Below are positions 38,248 through 46,128 of a stretch of DNA of 46,907 nucleotides, piece by piece. The stretch spans positions 1 through 46,907 of the forward strand of contig CAMLIA010000011.1 in NCBI GenBank assembly GCA_946479905.1, in the 5' to 3' direction. The stretch comes from an uncultured Frankiales bacterium (lineage in GTDB: Bacteria > Actinomycetota > Actinomycetes > Mycobacteriales > SCTD01). The first letter of the stretch is position 1; each line of letters opens with the position of its first letter. The notes beneath the pieces were generated by a model. It was given only the letters and a program-made list of their open reading frames with translations, did not search any database and was not told the origin of the DNA. Position numbers and translations under genes: made by a program.

Positions 38248-40503
38248 ATGACCGCCCTCCCTTTCGAGACCCCGGTGCTCACCCCTCAGGTGGAGCGGCT
38301 GCTCGAGGGGCTCAACCCGCAGCAGCGGCAGGCGGTGGTCCACGAGGGCAGTCCGCTGCTCATCGTCGCCGGGGCCGGCTCCGGCAAGACCAAGGTGCTG
38401 ACGACCCGGATCGCCTACCTGCTGGCCGCCCGGGACGTGCAGCCCGGCGAGGTCCTGGCCATCACCTTCACCAACAAGGCCGCCGGCGAGATGAAGGACC
38501 GGGTCGCCACCCTGGTCGGCCGGCGTGCCAACGCGATGTGGGTCAGCACCTTCCACTCCGCCTGCGTGCGGATCCTGCGCGCCGAGGCCAAGAAGCTCGG
38601 GTTCACCAGCACGTTCTCCATCTACGACTCCGCCGACAGCCAGCGGCTCATGACGCTGGTGTGCCGCGACCTCGACCTGGACCCGAAGCGGTTCCCGGCG
38701 CGCCAGCTGTCCCACCAGATCAGCGACCTCAAGAACGAGCTCGTCGACTGGGAGGACGCGGCGAGCAAGGCGGCCAACTCCCACGAGGAGACCCGGGCCG
38801 AGGTCTACAAGCTGTACCAGCAGCGCCTTCGCGAGGCCAACGCGATGGACTTCGACGACCTCATCATGACGACGGTCAACCTGCTGCAGGCCTTCCCGGA
38901 CACGGCCGAGCACTACCGGCGGCGGTTCCGGCACGTGCTCGTCGACGAGTACCAGGACACCAACCACGCGCAGTACGTCCTGGTGAAGGAGCTGACCGCG
39001 CCCGTCGGGCTCGAGCTGCCGGGTGCGGAGCTGTGCGTCGTCGGCGACGCCGACCAGTCGATCTACGCGTTCCGCGGCGCCGACATCCGCAACATCATGG
39101 ACTTCGAGCTCGACTACCCCGACGCCAAGGTCGTGCTGCTCGAGCAGAACTACCGCAGCACCCAGCGGATCCTCACCGCCGCCAACGCCGTCATCGCGAA
39201 GAACGAGGGCCGCAAGGAGAAGCGGCTCTGGACCGACGCGGGCGACGGCGAGCTGATCGTCGGCTACGTCGCGGACAACGAGCACGACGAGGCCGCGTTC
39301 GTGGCGGAGGAGGTGGACAAGCTCGTCGACGCCGGGGCGCAGCCGAGCCACGTCGCCGTCTTCTACCGGACCAACGCGCAGTCCCGCGTCTTCGAGGAGG
39401 TCTTCATCCGCGTCGGGCTGCCCTACCGGGTCGTCGGCGGCGTCCGGTTCTACGAGCGCAAGGAGGTCCGCGACGCGCTCGCCTACCTCCGGGTGCTCGC
39501 GAACCCGGCCGACGTCGTGAGCCTGCGGCGCATCCTCAACACCCCGCGCCGCGGGATCGGCGACCGGGCCGAGGCCTGCATCGAGGCCTTCGCGACCCGT
39601 GAGCGGATCACCTTCAGCCAGGCCCTGCAGCGCTGCGACGAGGTGCCCGGCATGGCGCCGCGCAGCGCCAGCGCCGTGCAGCAGTTCGCGCACCTGATGG
39701 ACGAGCTGCGGGCTCTCGTCGAGGGCAACATGCCACCTGCCGAGGTGCTCGAGGCGGTGCTCGACCGGACCGGCTACCTGAAGGAGCTCAGTGAGTCGGT
39801 CGACCCCCAGGACGAGTCCCGGGTGGAGAACCTGTCCGAGCTCGTCGGTGTCGCCCGGGAGTTCGAGGACCGGGTGCCGGACGGCGGGGTGCTCGAGTTC
39901 CTCGAGCAGGTCTCGCTGGTGGCCGACGCCGACCAGATCCCCGACTCCGACGGCCAGGGCGGCGTCGTCACGCTCATGACGCTGCACGCCGCCAAGGGCC
40001 TGGAGTACCCGATCGTGTTCCTCACCGGCCTCGAGGACGGCGTCTTCCCGCACCTGCGGACGCTCGGCGACCAGGCCGAGCTGCAGGAGGAGCGCCGGCT
40101 CGCCTACGTCGGCATCACCCGGGCCCGGGAGAAGCTCTACGTGACGCGGTCGCACCTGCGGATGGCGTGGGGCCAGACGTCGTACAACCCGCCGTCGAGG
40201 TTCCTCGACGAGCTCCCGCCCCACCTGCTCGACTGGCGCCGGCTGCAGTCGACGGTGACGAGCACGCCCGCGCTGTCCCGTGCTGCCGACCGGGTCGCGG
40301 CCAACCCCGCCCGCAAGGCCCCCGGCCTGCGGGCGATCCCGCACCTGGAGGTGGGCGACCGGGTCACCCACGACGCCTTCGGGCTCGGGACGGTCACCGC
40401 CACCAAGGGCATCGGCGACGCCAGCCAGGCCGAGGTCGACTTCGGTGCCGGCACCGGCAGCAAGTGGCTGCTGCTGCGCTACGCGCCGCTGGAGAAGGTC
40501 TAG
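38248..40503 (+). CDS. pcrA: ATP-dependent DNA helicase PcrA/UvrD
   Basis: A 751-residue superfamily 1A 3'-5' helicase, complete. Q-motif LNPQQRQAV; Walker A GAGSGKTK (42-49); motif Ia TFTNKAAGEMKDRV; Walker B VDEYQDTN (232-239); motif III VVGDADQSIYAFRGAD; motif IV EQNYRST; motif V VTLMTLHAAKGLEYPIVFL; motif VI RRLAYVGITRAREKLYV. The C-terminal part ends with a Tudor-like fold (VGDRVTHDAFGLGTVTATKG), which in PcrA contacts RNA polymerase. It acts in nucleotide excision repair, replication restart and conflict resolution. Its stop overlaps the convergent M23 peptidase gene by 4 bp. Confidence 0.95.
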   Translation: MTALPFETPVLTPQVERLLEGLNPQQRQAVVHEGSPLLIVAGAGSGKTKVLTTRIAYLLAARDVQPGEVLAITFTNKAAGEMKDRVATLVGRRANAMWVSTFHSACVRILRAEAKKLGFTSTFSIYDSADSQRLMTLVCRDLDLDPKRFPARQLSHQISDLKNELVDWEDAASKAANSHEETRAEVYKLYQQRLREANAMDFDDLIMTTVNLLQAFPDTAEHYRRRFRHVLVDEYQDTNHAQYVLVKELTAPVGLELPGAELCVVGDADQSIYAFRGADIRNIMDFELDYPDAKVVLLEQNYRSTQRILTAANAVIAKNEGRKEKRLWTDAGDGELIVGYVADNEHDEAAFVAEEVDKLVDAGAQPSHVAVFYRTNAQSRVFEEVFIRVGLPYRVVGGVRFYERKEVRDALAYLRVLANPADVVSLRRILNTPRRGIGDRAEACIEAFATRERITFSQALQRCDEVPGMAPRSASAVQQFAHLMDELRALVEGNMPPAEVLEAVLDRTGYLKELSESVDPQDESRVENLSELVGVAREFEDRVPDGGVLEFLEQVSLVADADQIPDSDGQGGVVTLMTLHAAKGLEYPIVFLTGLEDGVFPHLRTLGDQAELQEERRLAYVGITRAREKLYVTRSHLRMAWGQTSYNPPSRFLDELPPHLLDWRRLQSTVTSTPALSRAADRVAANPARKAPGLRAIPHLEVGDRVTHDAFGLGTVTATKGIGDASQAEVDFGAGTGSKWLLLRYAPLEKV

Positions 40504-41177
40504 ACGAAGACGCCGTGCGCCCGCAGCCACGGCCGCGGGTTGACCTGGCCGCCGTGCTCGACGGTCCGGATCTCGAAGTGCAGGTGCGGGCCGGTGACGT
40601 TGCCGGTGCTGCCGACGTAGCCGATGACCTCGCCGGCTGTGACGCGCTCGCCGACGTGCACGAGGTACGACGACTGGTGCGCGTAGGCGGAGTAGTAGCC
40701 GTTGCGGTGCCGCACGATGGTGATCTGGCCGTAGCCGCTCTCGCCCGACTGGTACCCGGTCCCCACGACCACGCCGTCGCCGATCGCGTAGATGGGCGCG
40801 CCGTAGTGGGCGCCGAAGTCGAGGCCCTTGTGCGGCCGGCCCCAGCGCATGCCGAACGGGCTGATCACGCCCGCGCCGCTGGGGGCGACCCAGCGGTCGG
40901 TCCTGCGCACCGGGACCCTGCGCTTGGCCGGTGTGACGGTCCGGGACCGGCTGGCGCGCTGGGCCACGACGCTGGTGGCGGCCAGCGTGTGCGGCGCCCG
41001 CGGCTCGATCTCGATCGTGGTGGCCATCGCGGCCTCGGCGGACACCTGCTGGGTTGCGGGGGAGGCGGTGTGGTGCGCCGGCGCGGCGAGCCCGGCGAGC
41101 CCCAGGGTGCAGGCTCCCAGCAGGAGGGCACGGGCGAGCACGGGGCTGCGGCGCGGCGCAACGAGGGCTGGCGGCAC
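40500..41177 (-). CDS. secreted M23 family metallopeptidase
   Basis: A 225-residue exported peptidoglycan peptidase (LytM/gametolysin type). Signal peptide about 1-35 (ARALLLGACTLGLAGLAAPA). The catalytic domain starts at GAGVISPFGMRWG; zinc ligands are in HKGLDFGA (HxxxD) and HLHFE (HxH), with HQSSY in between. A basic linker (about 75-95) precedes it. It cleaves peptidoglycan cross-links or acts as an activator of amidases. GTG start at 41177 with GGAG about 9 nt upstream. A promoter and a 5' leader with a strong hairpin lie upstream, so its expression may be controlled after transcription starts. Confidence 0.9.
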   Translation of the reverse strand: MPPALVAPRRSPVLARALLLGACTLGLAGLAAPAHHTASPATQQVSAEAAMATTIEIEPRAPHTLAATSVVAQRASRSRTVTPAKRRVPVRRTDRWVAPSGAGVISPFGMRWGRPHKGLDFGAHYGAPIYAIGDGVVVGTGYQSGESGYGQITIVRHRNGYYSAYAHQSSYLVHVGERVTAGEVIGYVGSTGNVTGPHLHFEIRTVEHGGQVNPRPWLRAHGVFV

Positions 41178-41247
41178 GGTCGAGGGCTCCGGTCGTCGGT
41201 CCTGCGCGCCGGCCGGGCTGGGTGGGGTGGTGCTGCCGACACGCGAC

Positions 41248-41269
41248 GGCCACCTCAGCAGAGGTGGCC
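41248..41269 (-). terminator. 9-bp perfect hairpin between lipase and M23 gene
   Basis: GGCCACCTC (41248-41256), loop AGCA, GAGGTGGCC (41261-41269). It lies 2 bp past the lipase stop and inside the predicted leader of the M23 gene. It may terminate the lipase transcript, or act as a stabilising or attenuating hairpin in the M23 leader. Confidence 0.5.
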
Positions 41270-41271
41270 TG

Positions 41272-42243
41272 TTACCGCAACGTTATCCGAACAGCCCTCT
41301 TGTCGACAACCTCGGGTAGCCCGTTCGGGCTAGTCACCGCTTCGGTGATGTTGCTCACGCCGGGCATCAGGGTGCTGCCGTCCTCGTCGAGGTGGGCCAG
41401 CAGGGCGGCGATCTCCCGCACCACCCGACCGTCGATGGGCAGGCTCATGTGGCCGACCCCGCGCAGCAGCACGTTGCGGGCCGGCAGGTCGGGGTGGTCG
41501 ATGCGGGCGGCGCGCTTGGGCACGATCAGCTGGTCCAGGTCGCTCCAGAAGGCCACGAACCGGGTCCGCAGCCCCGGCGCGGGCGCCTCCAGCTCCTGCA
41601 GCAGGTCCGACCCCGGGCGCAGCTGGCGCACCAGCCGCTGCGGGATCAGGTGGGCGGCGAGGGTGCCGGCGTGCGGCGAGCCGAGCGTGCACAGCGTGTG
41701 GACCCGTGCGTCGCCGCCGAGCCGCTGGACGTAGTAGCGGGCGATCAGCCCGCCGAGGGAGTGCCCGACCACGTGCACCCGCTCGTAGCCGGTCTCGTCG
41801 CAGGTGCGCTCGATGAGGGCTCCCAGCCGCTCGGCGACGGTGCGGACGTCCCCGGTGAGCGGGCTGTAGTTGAGCGTCATGACGCGGCCGAACCCGCGGC
41901 GGCGCAGCGCCCGGCGCAGCAGCGTGAAGATCGACCGGTTGTCGACCAGCCCGTGCACGAGCACGATCGGGGTCCCCGCCGCCACCACGTCGCCCATCAC
42001 CAGGCCGCGCTGCACGGGCGGCAGGTCACCGAGGGTGAAGCGGTCGAGCTCGTCGCGGGCCTTGTCGCGGCGGCGCTCCGCGCTCAGCCCGAACGGGTAG
42101 AGCGCGCCGTGCGCCGTGATCCACGCGAGCTCGGTCGCGGTGCCCTTCAGACCTGTCGGCGTGCAGATCGTCCTGACCCCACGGCGCGTGGTGCGCGCGA
42201 CGCGGGTCAGCCGGGTGCGAGGGTCGACCACGTCGGGAACCAT
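41272..42243 (-). CDS. alpha/beta-fold lipase/esterase (triacylglycerol-lipase-like)
   Basis: A 323-residue lipase-like alpha/beta hydrolase. Oxyanion motif IVLVHGLVDNRSIF, nucleophile elbow GHSLGGLIARYYVQ, acid in FWSDLDQLIVP and His in GVGHMSLP are the classic lipase set, with the oxyanion hole preceding a long lid-like basic region. No clear signal peptide. Its role is probably hydrolysis of a neutral lipid or ester. I chose the ATG at 42243 because earlier in-frame codons are Cys-rich and non-conserved; GGGGAG lies about 10 nt upstream. It follows the carboxyltransferase gene by 34 bp on the same strand. Confidence 0.86.
   Translation of the reverse strand: MVPDVVDPRTRLTRVARTTRRGVRTICTPTGLKGTATELAWITAHGALYPFGLSAERRRDKARDELDRFTLGDLPPVQRGLVMGDVVAAGTPIVLVHGLVDNRSIFTLLRRALRRRGFGRVMTLNYSPLTGDVRTVAERLGALIERTCDETGYERVHVVGHSLGGLIARYYVQRLGGDARVHTLCTLGSPHAGTLAAHLIPQRLVRQLRPGSDLLQELEAPAPGLRTRFVAFWSDLDQLIVPKRAARIDHPDLPARNVLLRGVGHMSLPIDGRVVREIAALLAHLDEDGSTLMPGVSNITEAVTSPNGLPEVVDKRAVRITLR
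41280..41309 (-). promoter_or_regulatory. predicted promoter of the M23 peptidase gene
   Basis: On the minus strand TTGTCG (41309-41304), an 18-nt spacer, and TAACGT (41285-41280). It lies within the 3' end of the lipase gene and gives a leader of about 95 nt. Confidence 0.4.
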
Positions 42244-42277
42244 AGAACAGGTTTCTCCCCTCGCGGCCGGAACACAC

Positions 42278-43639
42278 CTACAGCCGGCCGGGCAACGGCC
42301 CGGACCACCGGTCCGCACGACGCTGGAGCCGGGCGTCGCGGTCCTCGGCGACCAGCTGCGCGAGGTGACCGGGGACGTCCGCGGGCTCGGCGAGCGCGTC
42401 GGCGAAGCCCAGCCGCAGCAGGTCGTCGGGGGTGATCCGCATCAGCTCGGCGCACTCCTCGCGGGGCCGCCGCAGCGCCGCCGTGGCCCCCTCGGGGCCG
42501 ATGGCGGCGAAGTAGGACCGGTCGGTGACGAGCACCCGGTCGGCGGCCGCGGCGGCGAGCGCGCCGCCCGACCCGCCCTCGCCGTGCACGAGGGCGAGCG
42601 TGGGCGACGGGCAGGCCAGCAGGGCGTCCAGCGCCTCGCCCATCGCCTCCGCGATGCCGTCCTTCTCGGCCCGCGGCGACGGGTCGGCGCCGGGGGTGTC
42701 GACGAGGCTGAGCACCGGCAGGTCGAGGCGCCCGGCGAGGGCGTACGCCCGTGCCGCCAGCCGGTAGCCGTCCGGTGTCGGGCGCCCGGCCCGCTCGGAC
42801 GCGAGCGCCACCCCGACGAGCGGGCGCCCGTGCAGCCGCGCCACCAGCGCCGTCACGGTGGTGTCGCCGTGCGGTGCCCGCAGCGGGAGCGGGTCGGTCA
42901 CCAGCTCGCGCAGCAGGTCGCGACCTCCGAGGGTGCGGGAGCGGGCCGCCAGCACCTGATCCCACCCGGACCGCGTCGTCGGCCGTCCCGCTGCCGGTGG
43001 CGTCGCCGGGGGCCGCACCTCGGGGGTCCACGTGCGCAGCGCGCCCTGCAGCCAGGCCAGCGCGCCCTCGCGGGTCAGCACCTCGTCGACCCGGCCGGTC
43101 TGCCAGGCGCTCATGGCGGTGTGGCTGTCCGGTCCGGGCAGCTCGCCGGTGAAGGCCTCCACCACCCGGGGGCCGGCGAAGCCGACGGTCGCGCCCGTGA
43201 TCGCGACCCGGAGGTCGGCGACCGACGCGATCGAGATCCAGACGCCGCCGGTGGTGGGCGCGTCCGCGACCGACAGGTGCGGCAGGTGCGCGTCGGCGAG
43301 CCGGCGCAGCGCGTACCGCGCCCGCGGGATGCCGACCAGCGCCGCCATCCCCTCCTGCAGCCGGGTGCCGCCCGAGCGCACCAGCGTCACCAGCGGGACG
43401 TGCAGCTCGACGGCCCGGTCGACGGCGGCGGCGAAGACGGCGGCGTCGTCCTCGCCGTACGACCCGCCCTGGACGCTGAAGTCCCAGGCCGCCGCCACCG
43501 CACCCCCGCCGGCGAGCACCAGCGCGCGGACCGACGGCTGCGGGGAGTACCCCGGCCAGCGGCCCGGGTCGCGCCGCGCGACGGGCACCTCGAGGAGCGT
43601 CGCCCCCGCGAGCAGGGGCTCTCTCCAGTCGGTGCTCAC
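42278..43639 (-). CDS. fused acyl-CoA carboxylase carboxyltransferase (beta-alpha) subunit
   Basis: A 453-residue carboxyltransferase in which beta- and alpha-like halves are fused. The N-terminal (beta-type) half has [12 protein letters not shown] and [20 protein letters not shown] (acyl-CoA site), with no zinc ribbon. The C-terminal (alpha-type) half has [43 protein letters not shown] and [16 protein letters not shown]. It transfers CO2 from carboxybiotin to an acyl-CoA, probably acetyl- or propionyl-CoA, but the biotin carboxylase partner is outside the window. GTG at 43639 was chosen; an ATG at 43660 would overlap the divergent gene's own start codon. No clear Shine-Dalgarno, so it may be leaderless. 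Confidence 0.85.
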   Translation of the reverse strand: MSTDWREPLLAGATLLEVPVARRDPGRWPGYSPQPSVRALVLAGGGAVAAAWDFSVQGGSYGEDDAAVFAAAVDRAVELHVPLVTLVRSGGTRLQEGMAALVGIPRARYALRRLADAHLPHLSVADAPTTGGVWISIASVADLRVAITGATVGFAGPRVVEAFTGELPGPDSHTAMSAWQTGRVDEVLTREGALAWLQGALRTWTPEVRPPATPPAAGRPTTRSGWDQVLAARSRTLGGRDLLRELVTDPLPLRAPHGDTTVTALVARLHGRPLVGVALASERAGRPTPDGYRLAARAYALAGRLDLPVLSLVDTPGADPSPRAEKDGIAEAMGEALDALLACPSPTLALVHGEGGSGGALAAAAADRVLVTDRSYFAAIGPEGATAALRRPREECAELMRITPDDLLRLGFADALAEPADVPGHLAQLVAEDRDARLQRRADRWSGPLPGRL

Positions 43640-43646
43640 GCCCGCG

Positions 43647-43652
43647 TACTCT
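43647..43652 (+). promoter_or_regulatory. leaderless -10 element for the B12-binding gene
   Basis: TACTCT ends 6 nt before the ATG at 43659. The 19-bp space between the divergent starts leaves room for only one -10 at a time. Confidence 0.55.
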
Positions 43653-43658
43653 CGCAGC

Positions 43659-44060
43659 ATGAGCGAGCGGATCCGCGTGGTGGTCGCCAAGCCGGGCCTC
43701 GACGGCCACGACCGCGGCGCGAAGGTGGTCGCGCGGGCGCTGCGCGACGCCGGCATGGAGGTCATCTACACCGGCCTGCACCAGACGCCGGAGCAGATCG
43801 TCGAGACGACCGTGCAGGAGGACGCCGACGCGGTCGGGCTGTCCATCCTGTCCGGCGCCCACATGACGCTGCTGCCGCGGGTCGTCGAGCTGCTGCGCGA
43901 GCGGGGTGCCGACGACGTCGTGGTGTTCGGCGGCGGCATCATCCCCGAGGACGACATCCCTCAGCTCGAGGCGGCCGGCGTCACCAAGATCTTCACCGCG
44001 GGCGCGTCACCCACCGCCATCGTGCAGTGGGTCAAGGACAACGTCGGCGCTGCGGTCTAG
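43659..44060 (+). CDS. stand-alone cobalamin (B12)-binding domain protein
   Basis: A 133-residue protein consisting of one Rossmann-like B12-binding domain. DGHDRG (15-20) matches DxHxxG, where the His binds cobalt from below; [25 protein letters not shown] and [28 protein letters not shown] follow, as in methylmalonyl-CoA mutase C-terminal domains and the small subunits of isobutyryl- and 2-hydroxyisobutyryl-CoA mutases. It must pair with a large mutase subunit encoded elsewhere. ATG at 43659, leaderless. It lies next to an acyl-CoA carboxyltransferase, consistent with a methylmalonyl-CoA route. Confidence 0.88.
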   Translation: MSERIRVVVAKPGLDGHDRGAKVVARALRDAGMEVIYTGLHQTPEQIVETTVQEDADAVGLSILSGAHMTLLPRVVELLRERGADDVVVFGGGIIPEDDIPQLEAAGVTKIFTAGASPTAIVQWVKDNVGAAV

Positions 44061-44065
44061 AGGCT

Positions 44066-46027
44066 CTAGCGACGTCGCCTGAGGTAGAGCGCGCCGGCCG
44101 CGATCAGCACGAGGGCCGCGACGGGCAGCACCACGTTGAGCCCCGTGCTGGCCAGGTCCCGGCCGCCGGTGCCGCGGCCGGGCGTCGTCGGCGGGCCCGA
44201 CGCGCTCCGCGGAACGGGCTGGGTGTTCACCGTCAGCGTGCTGCCGGCGCCGGTCGTCACGGTGATGACGTCCGCCACCTTGTTGTTGAGCGAGGTCAGG
44301 TCGGTCGTCGCCAGCACGAGGCGCAGGCTGTGGCCCTTCCCGAACCGGTGGGCGAAGCCCAGCAGCTTGATGGTCACCGGCTGGCCGAGCGCGCTCGACG
44401 GGATGCGCGCGGGTGCGACGAGCCGGTGGATCAGCGTGCTCGTGCCGTCGGGCGCGACGTCGAAGACCTTGCCGAAGACGTAGAGGTCGGTCGGTGCGAC
44501 GTGCGCCAGCCGCACCTTCAGCGTCGGGATGCCGACGACGTCCGTCGTGGAGCCGAACGCGGGTGTGGTGAAGGCCGCGTTCTGACCGGGGATGTCGGTG
44601 GGCGGCTGCGCGAGGTTCGGGCTGCTGCCGGGGCCGCTGAAGTTCGACGTCTCCGTGTACGCGCTCGGCACGCCGCCGGCCGGGTTCAGCAGCGTCACCG
44701 AGCCGGCGGTCGCGCCGCTGCGCACGAGGGCGTCGGTGCCTGACAGCGTCCACGTCAGCGGCGTCCCCGCCGGGAAGGCCGCGGCACCGCCGTACTGGTT
44801 GGTGGGTCCGCTGCCGGAGTAGGGGACCCAGTCGCGGTACCAGCTGAAGCCGGGGCTGGGGTCGGGCGTGCCGCGCAGCCAGTGGTCGAGGAACGCCAGG
44901 GTCCGCAGCGTGAGGTAGCAGCTGTCGAGCCCCCGGTACCCGGGGCCGCCGGTGCCGCCGCCGAAGACCTCGCACTCGCCCGGCTTGGAGTCGTAGCCGC
45001 CGTGACCGCCGGAGTTCCAGATCATCTGGACGGGGACTCCCTGGCGCCTCAGGGCCGTGTAGGTCGCGGTGGCGTCGTTGAGGTTGAACAGCGTGTCGCT
45101 CTGCCCCTGCGTCAGCAGCGTCGGCACCCGCAGCTTGCCGATCTGGGTGGTGGCCGACGAGTCGGCGACGAGCGCCTTGTCGGTCGCGTCGGCGTCGCCG
45201 GTCGCGGCCAGCTTGACGTAGGTCTCGCAGAGCTCGAGGTAGTAGCCGGGGCACGCGAGACCGGTCGTGTTGACCTGGCCGACCTTCTCCTGCACGCACG
45301 AGCCGGCCGGGTCGAAGGTCGGCGGGATCCCGCCGACCGGGTTGGCGTTGCCGCTGGCGAAGAACAGCGACGTCCACTGCGCCTTGAACACGCCCTGGGG
45401 CGGCAGCGTGTGGGTGAACCCCGTCGGGTCGCCGGGCACGACCCAGTTGTTCGGGTCCAGGGAGTACTGCAGGGTGTTCCAGGTGCGGCTCGGGACGATC
45501 GCGCGGACCCGCGCGTCGTTCTCGGCGACGTTCGCCTGGATGCCGCCGCCGTAGGAGCCCCCGACCATGCCGACGATCGGTCCCTTGGCGTCCTTCTTCA
45601 CGTACGGCTTGGTCTGCAGCACCTTCGTGATGAGCTGCTGGGCGTCCTTCACGTCGTACGTCCTGGACTGCAGCGTCACGCAGCCCGTCGACTTGCCGAA
45701 GCCCTCGGCGGTGTAGGTGAGCACGACGTAGCCGTGCCGGGCGAGGAAGGTCGCCTCGGACACCACCTCGGCGCCCAGCTTCGTCAGGCCGAAGCCGTGC
45801 GTCATGAGGATCGCCGGCTGCGGGGTCTTGGCCGTGGCGTTGTCGGGGACGTAGAGGCGGGTGTCGATCGAGGCCTGGTGGGTGTTCGTCGGGCCGTCCA
45901 GCACGCTCACGAACGCGTCCGTGGTCGTGAAGCCGTGCGTGCCCCTGCTGGGGGTCACGGTCTCCGCCCGCGACCCCACGCCGCCGGACAGGGTGACCAG
46001 CAGCAGGACAACGAGCAGACGTCTCAT
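44066..46027 (-). CDS. CocE/X-Pro-dipeptidyl-peptidase-like hydrolase with LASTG sortase anchor
   Basis: A 653-residue secreted hydrolase. Signal peptide MRRLLVVLLLVTLSGGVGSRA. The N-terminal alpha/beta-hydrolase domain carries LMTHGFG, VGGSYGGG (nucleophile Ser about 158, GxSYGG as in S15/CocE enzymes), LLTQGQSDTLFN (acid) and NSGGHGGYDS (His). The C-terminal part is a jelly-roll beta domain like that of CocE/NonD and X-Pro-peptidases. It ends with a Pro/Thr/Gly linker, LASTG (625-629), a hydrophobic helix and RRRR: a class E sortase signal. It would be a wall-anchored esterase or peptidase. ATG at 46027 with a leaderless -10 (GACACT). Confidence 0.87.
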   Translation of the reverse strand: MRRLLVVLLLVTLSGGVGSRAETVTPSRGTHGFTTTDAFVSVLDGPTNTHQASIDTRLYVPDNATAKTPQPAILMTHGFGLTKLGAEVVSEATFLARHGYVVLTYTAEGFGKSTGCVTLQSRTYDVKDAQQLITKVLQTKPYVKKDAKGPIVGMVGGSYGGGIQANVAENDARVRAIVPSRTWNTLQYSLDPNNWVVPGDPTGFTHTLPPQGVFKAQWTSLFFASGNANPVGGIPPTFDPAGSCVQEKVGQVNTTGLACPGYYLELCETYVKLAATGDADATDKALVADSSATTQIGKLRVPTLLTQGQSDTLFNLNDATATYTALRRQGVPVQMIWNSGGHGGYDSKPGECEVFGGGTGGPGYRGLDSCYLTLRTLAFLDHWLRGTPDPSPGFSWYRDWVPYSGSGPTNQYGGAAAFPAGTPLTWTLSGTDALVRSGATAGSVTLLNPAGGVPSAYTETSNFSGPGSSPNLAQPPTDIPGQNAAFTTPAFGSTTDVVGIPTLKVRLAHVAPTDLYVFGKVFDVAPDGTSTLIHRLVAPARIPSSALGQPVTIKLLGFAHRFGKGHSLRLVLATTDLTSLNNKVADVITVTTGAGSTLTVNTQPVPRSASGPPTTPGRGTGGRDLASTGLNVVLPVAALVLIAAGALYLRRRR

Positions 46028-46033
46028 GTCATG

Positions 46034-46039
46034 AGTGTC
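46034..46039 (-). promoter_or_regulatory. possible leaderless -10 element for CocE-like gene
   Basis: GACACT on the minus strand ends 6 nt before the ATG at 46027. Confidence 0.4.
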
Positions 46040-46128
46040 GCAGTGATGTGGCCAAGGCCACGTCGTAACAACGCCGTTGCGGCGGATACGCTCGGCCGTC
46101 TCACTCAACTGATCTGACAGGACCACCC

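Noticed and set aside
41178..41271. c-di-AMP (ydaO) riboswitch upstream of the M23 peptidase gene
   Set aside because: None of the conserved ydaO sequence blocks could be found; the leader is also rather short.
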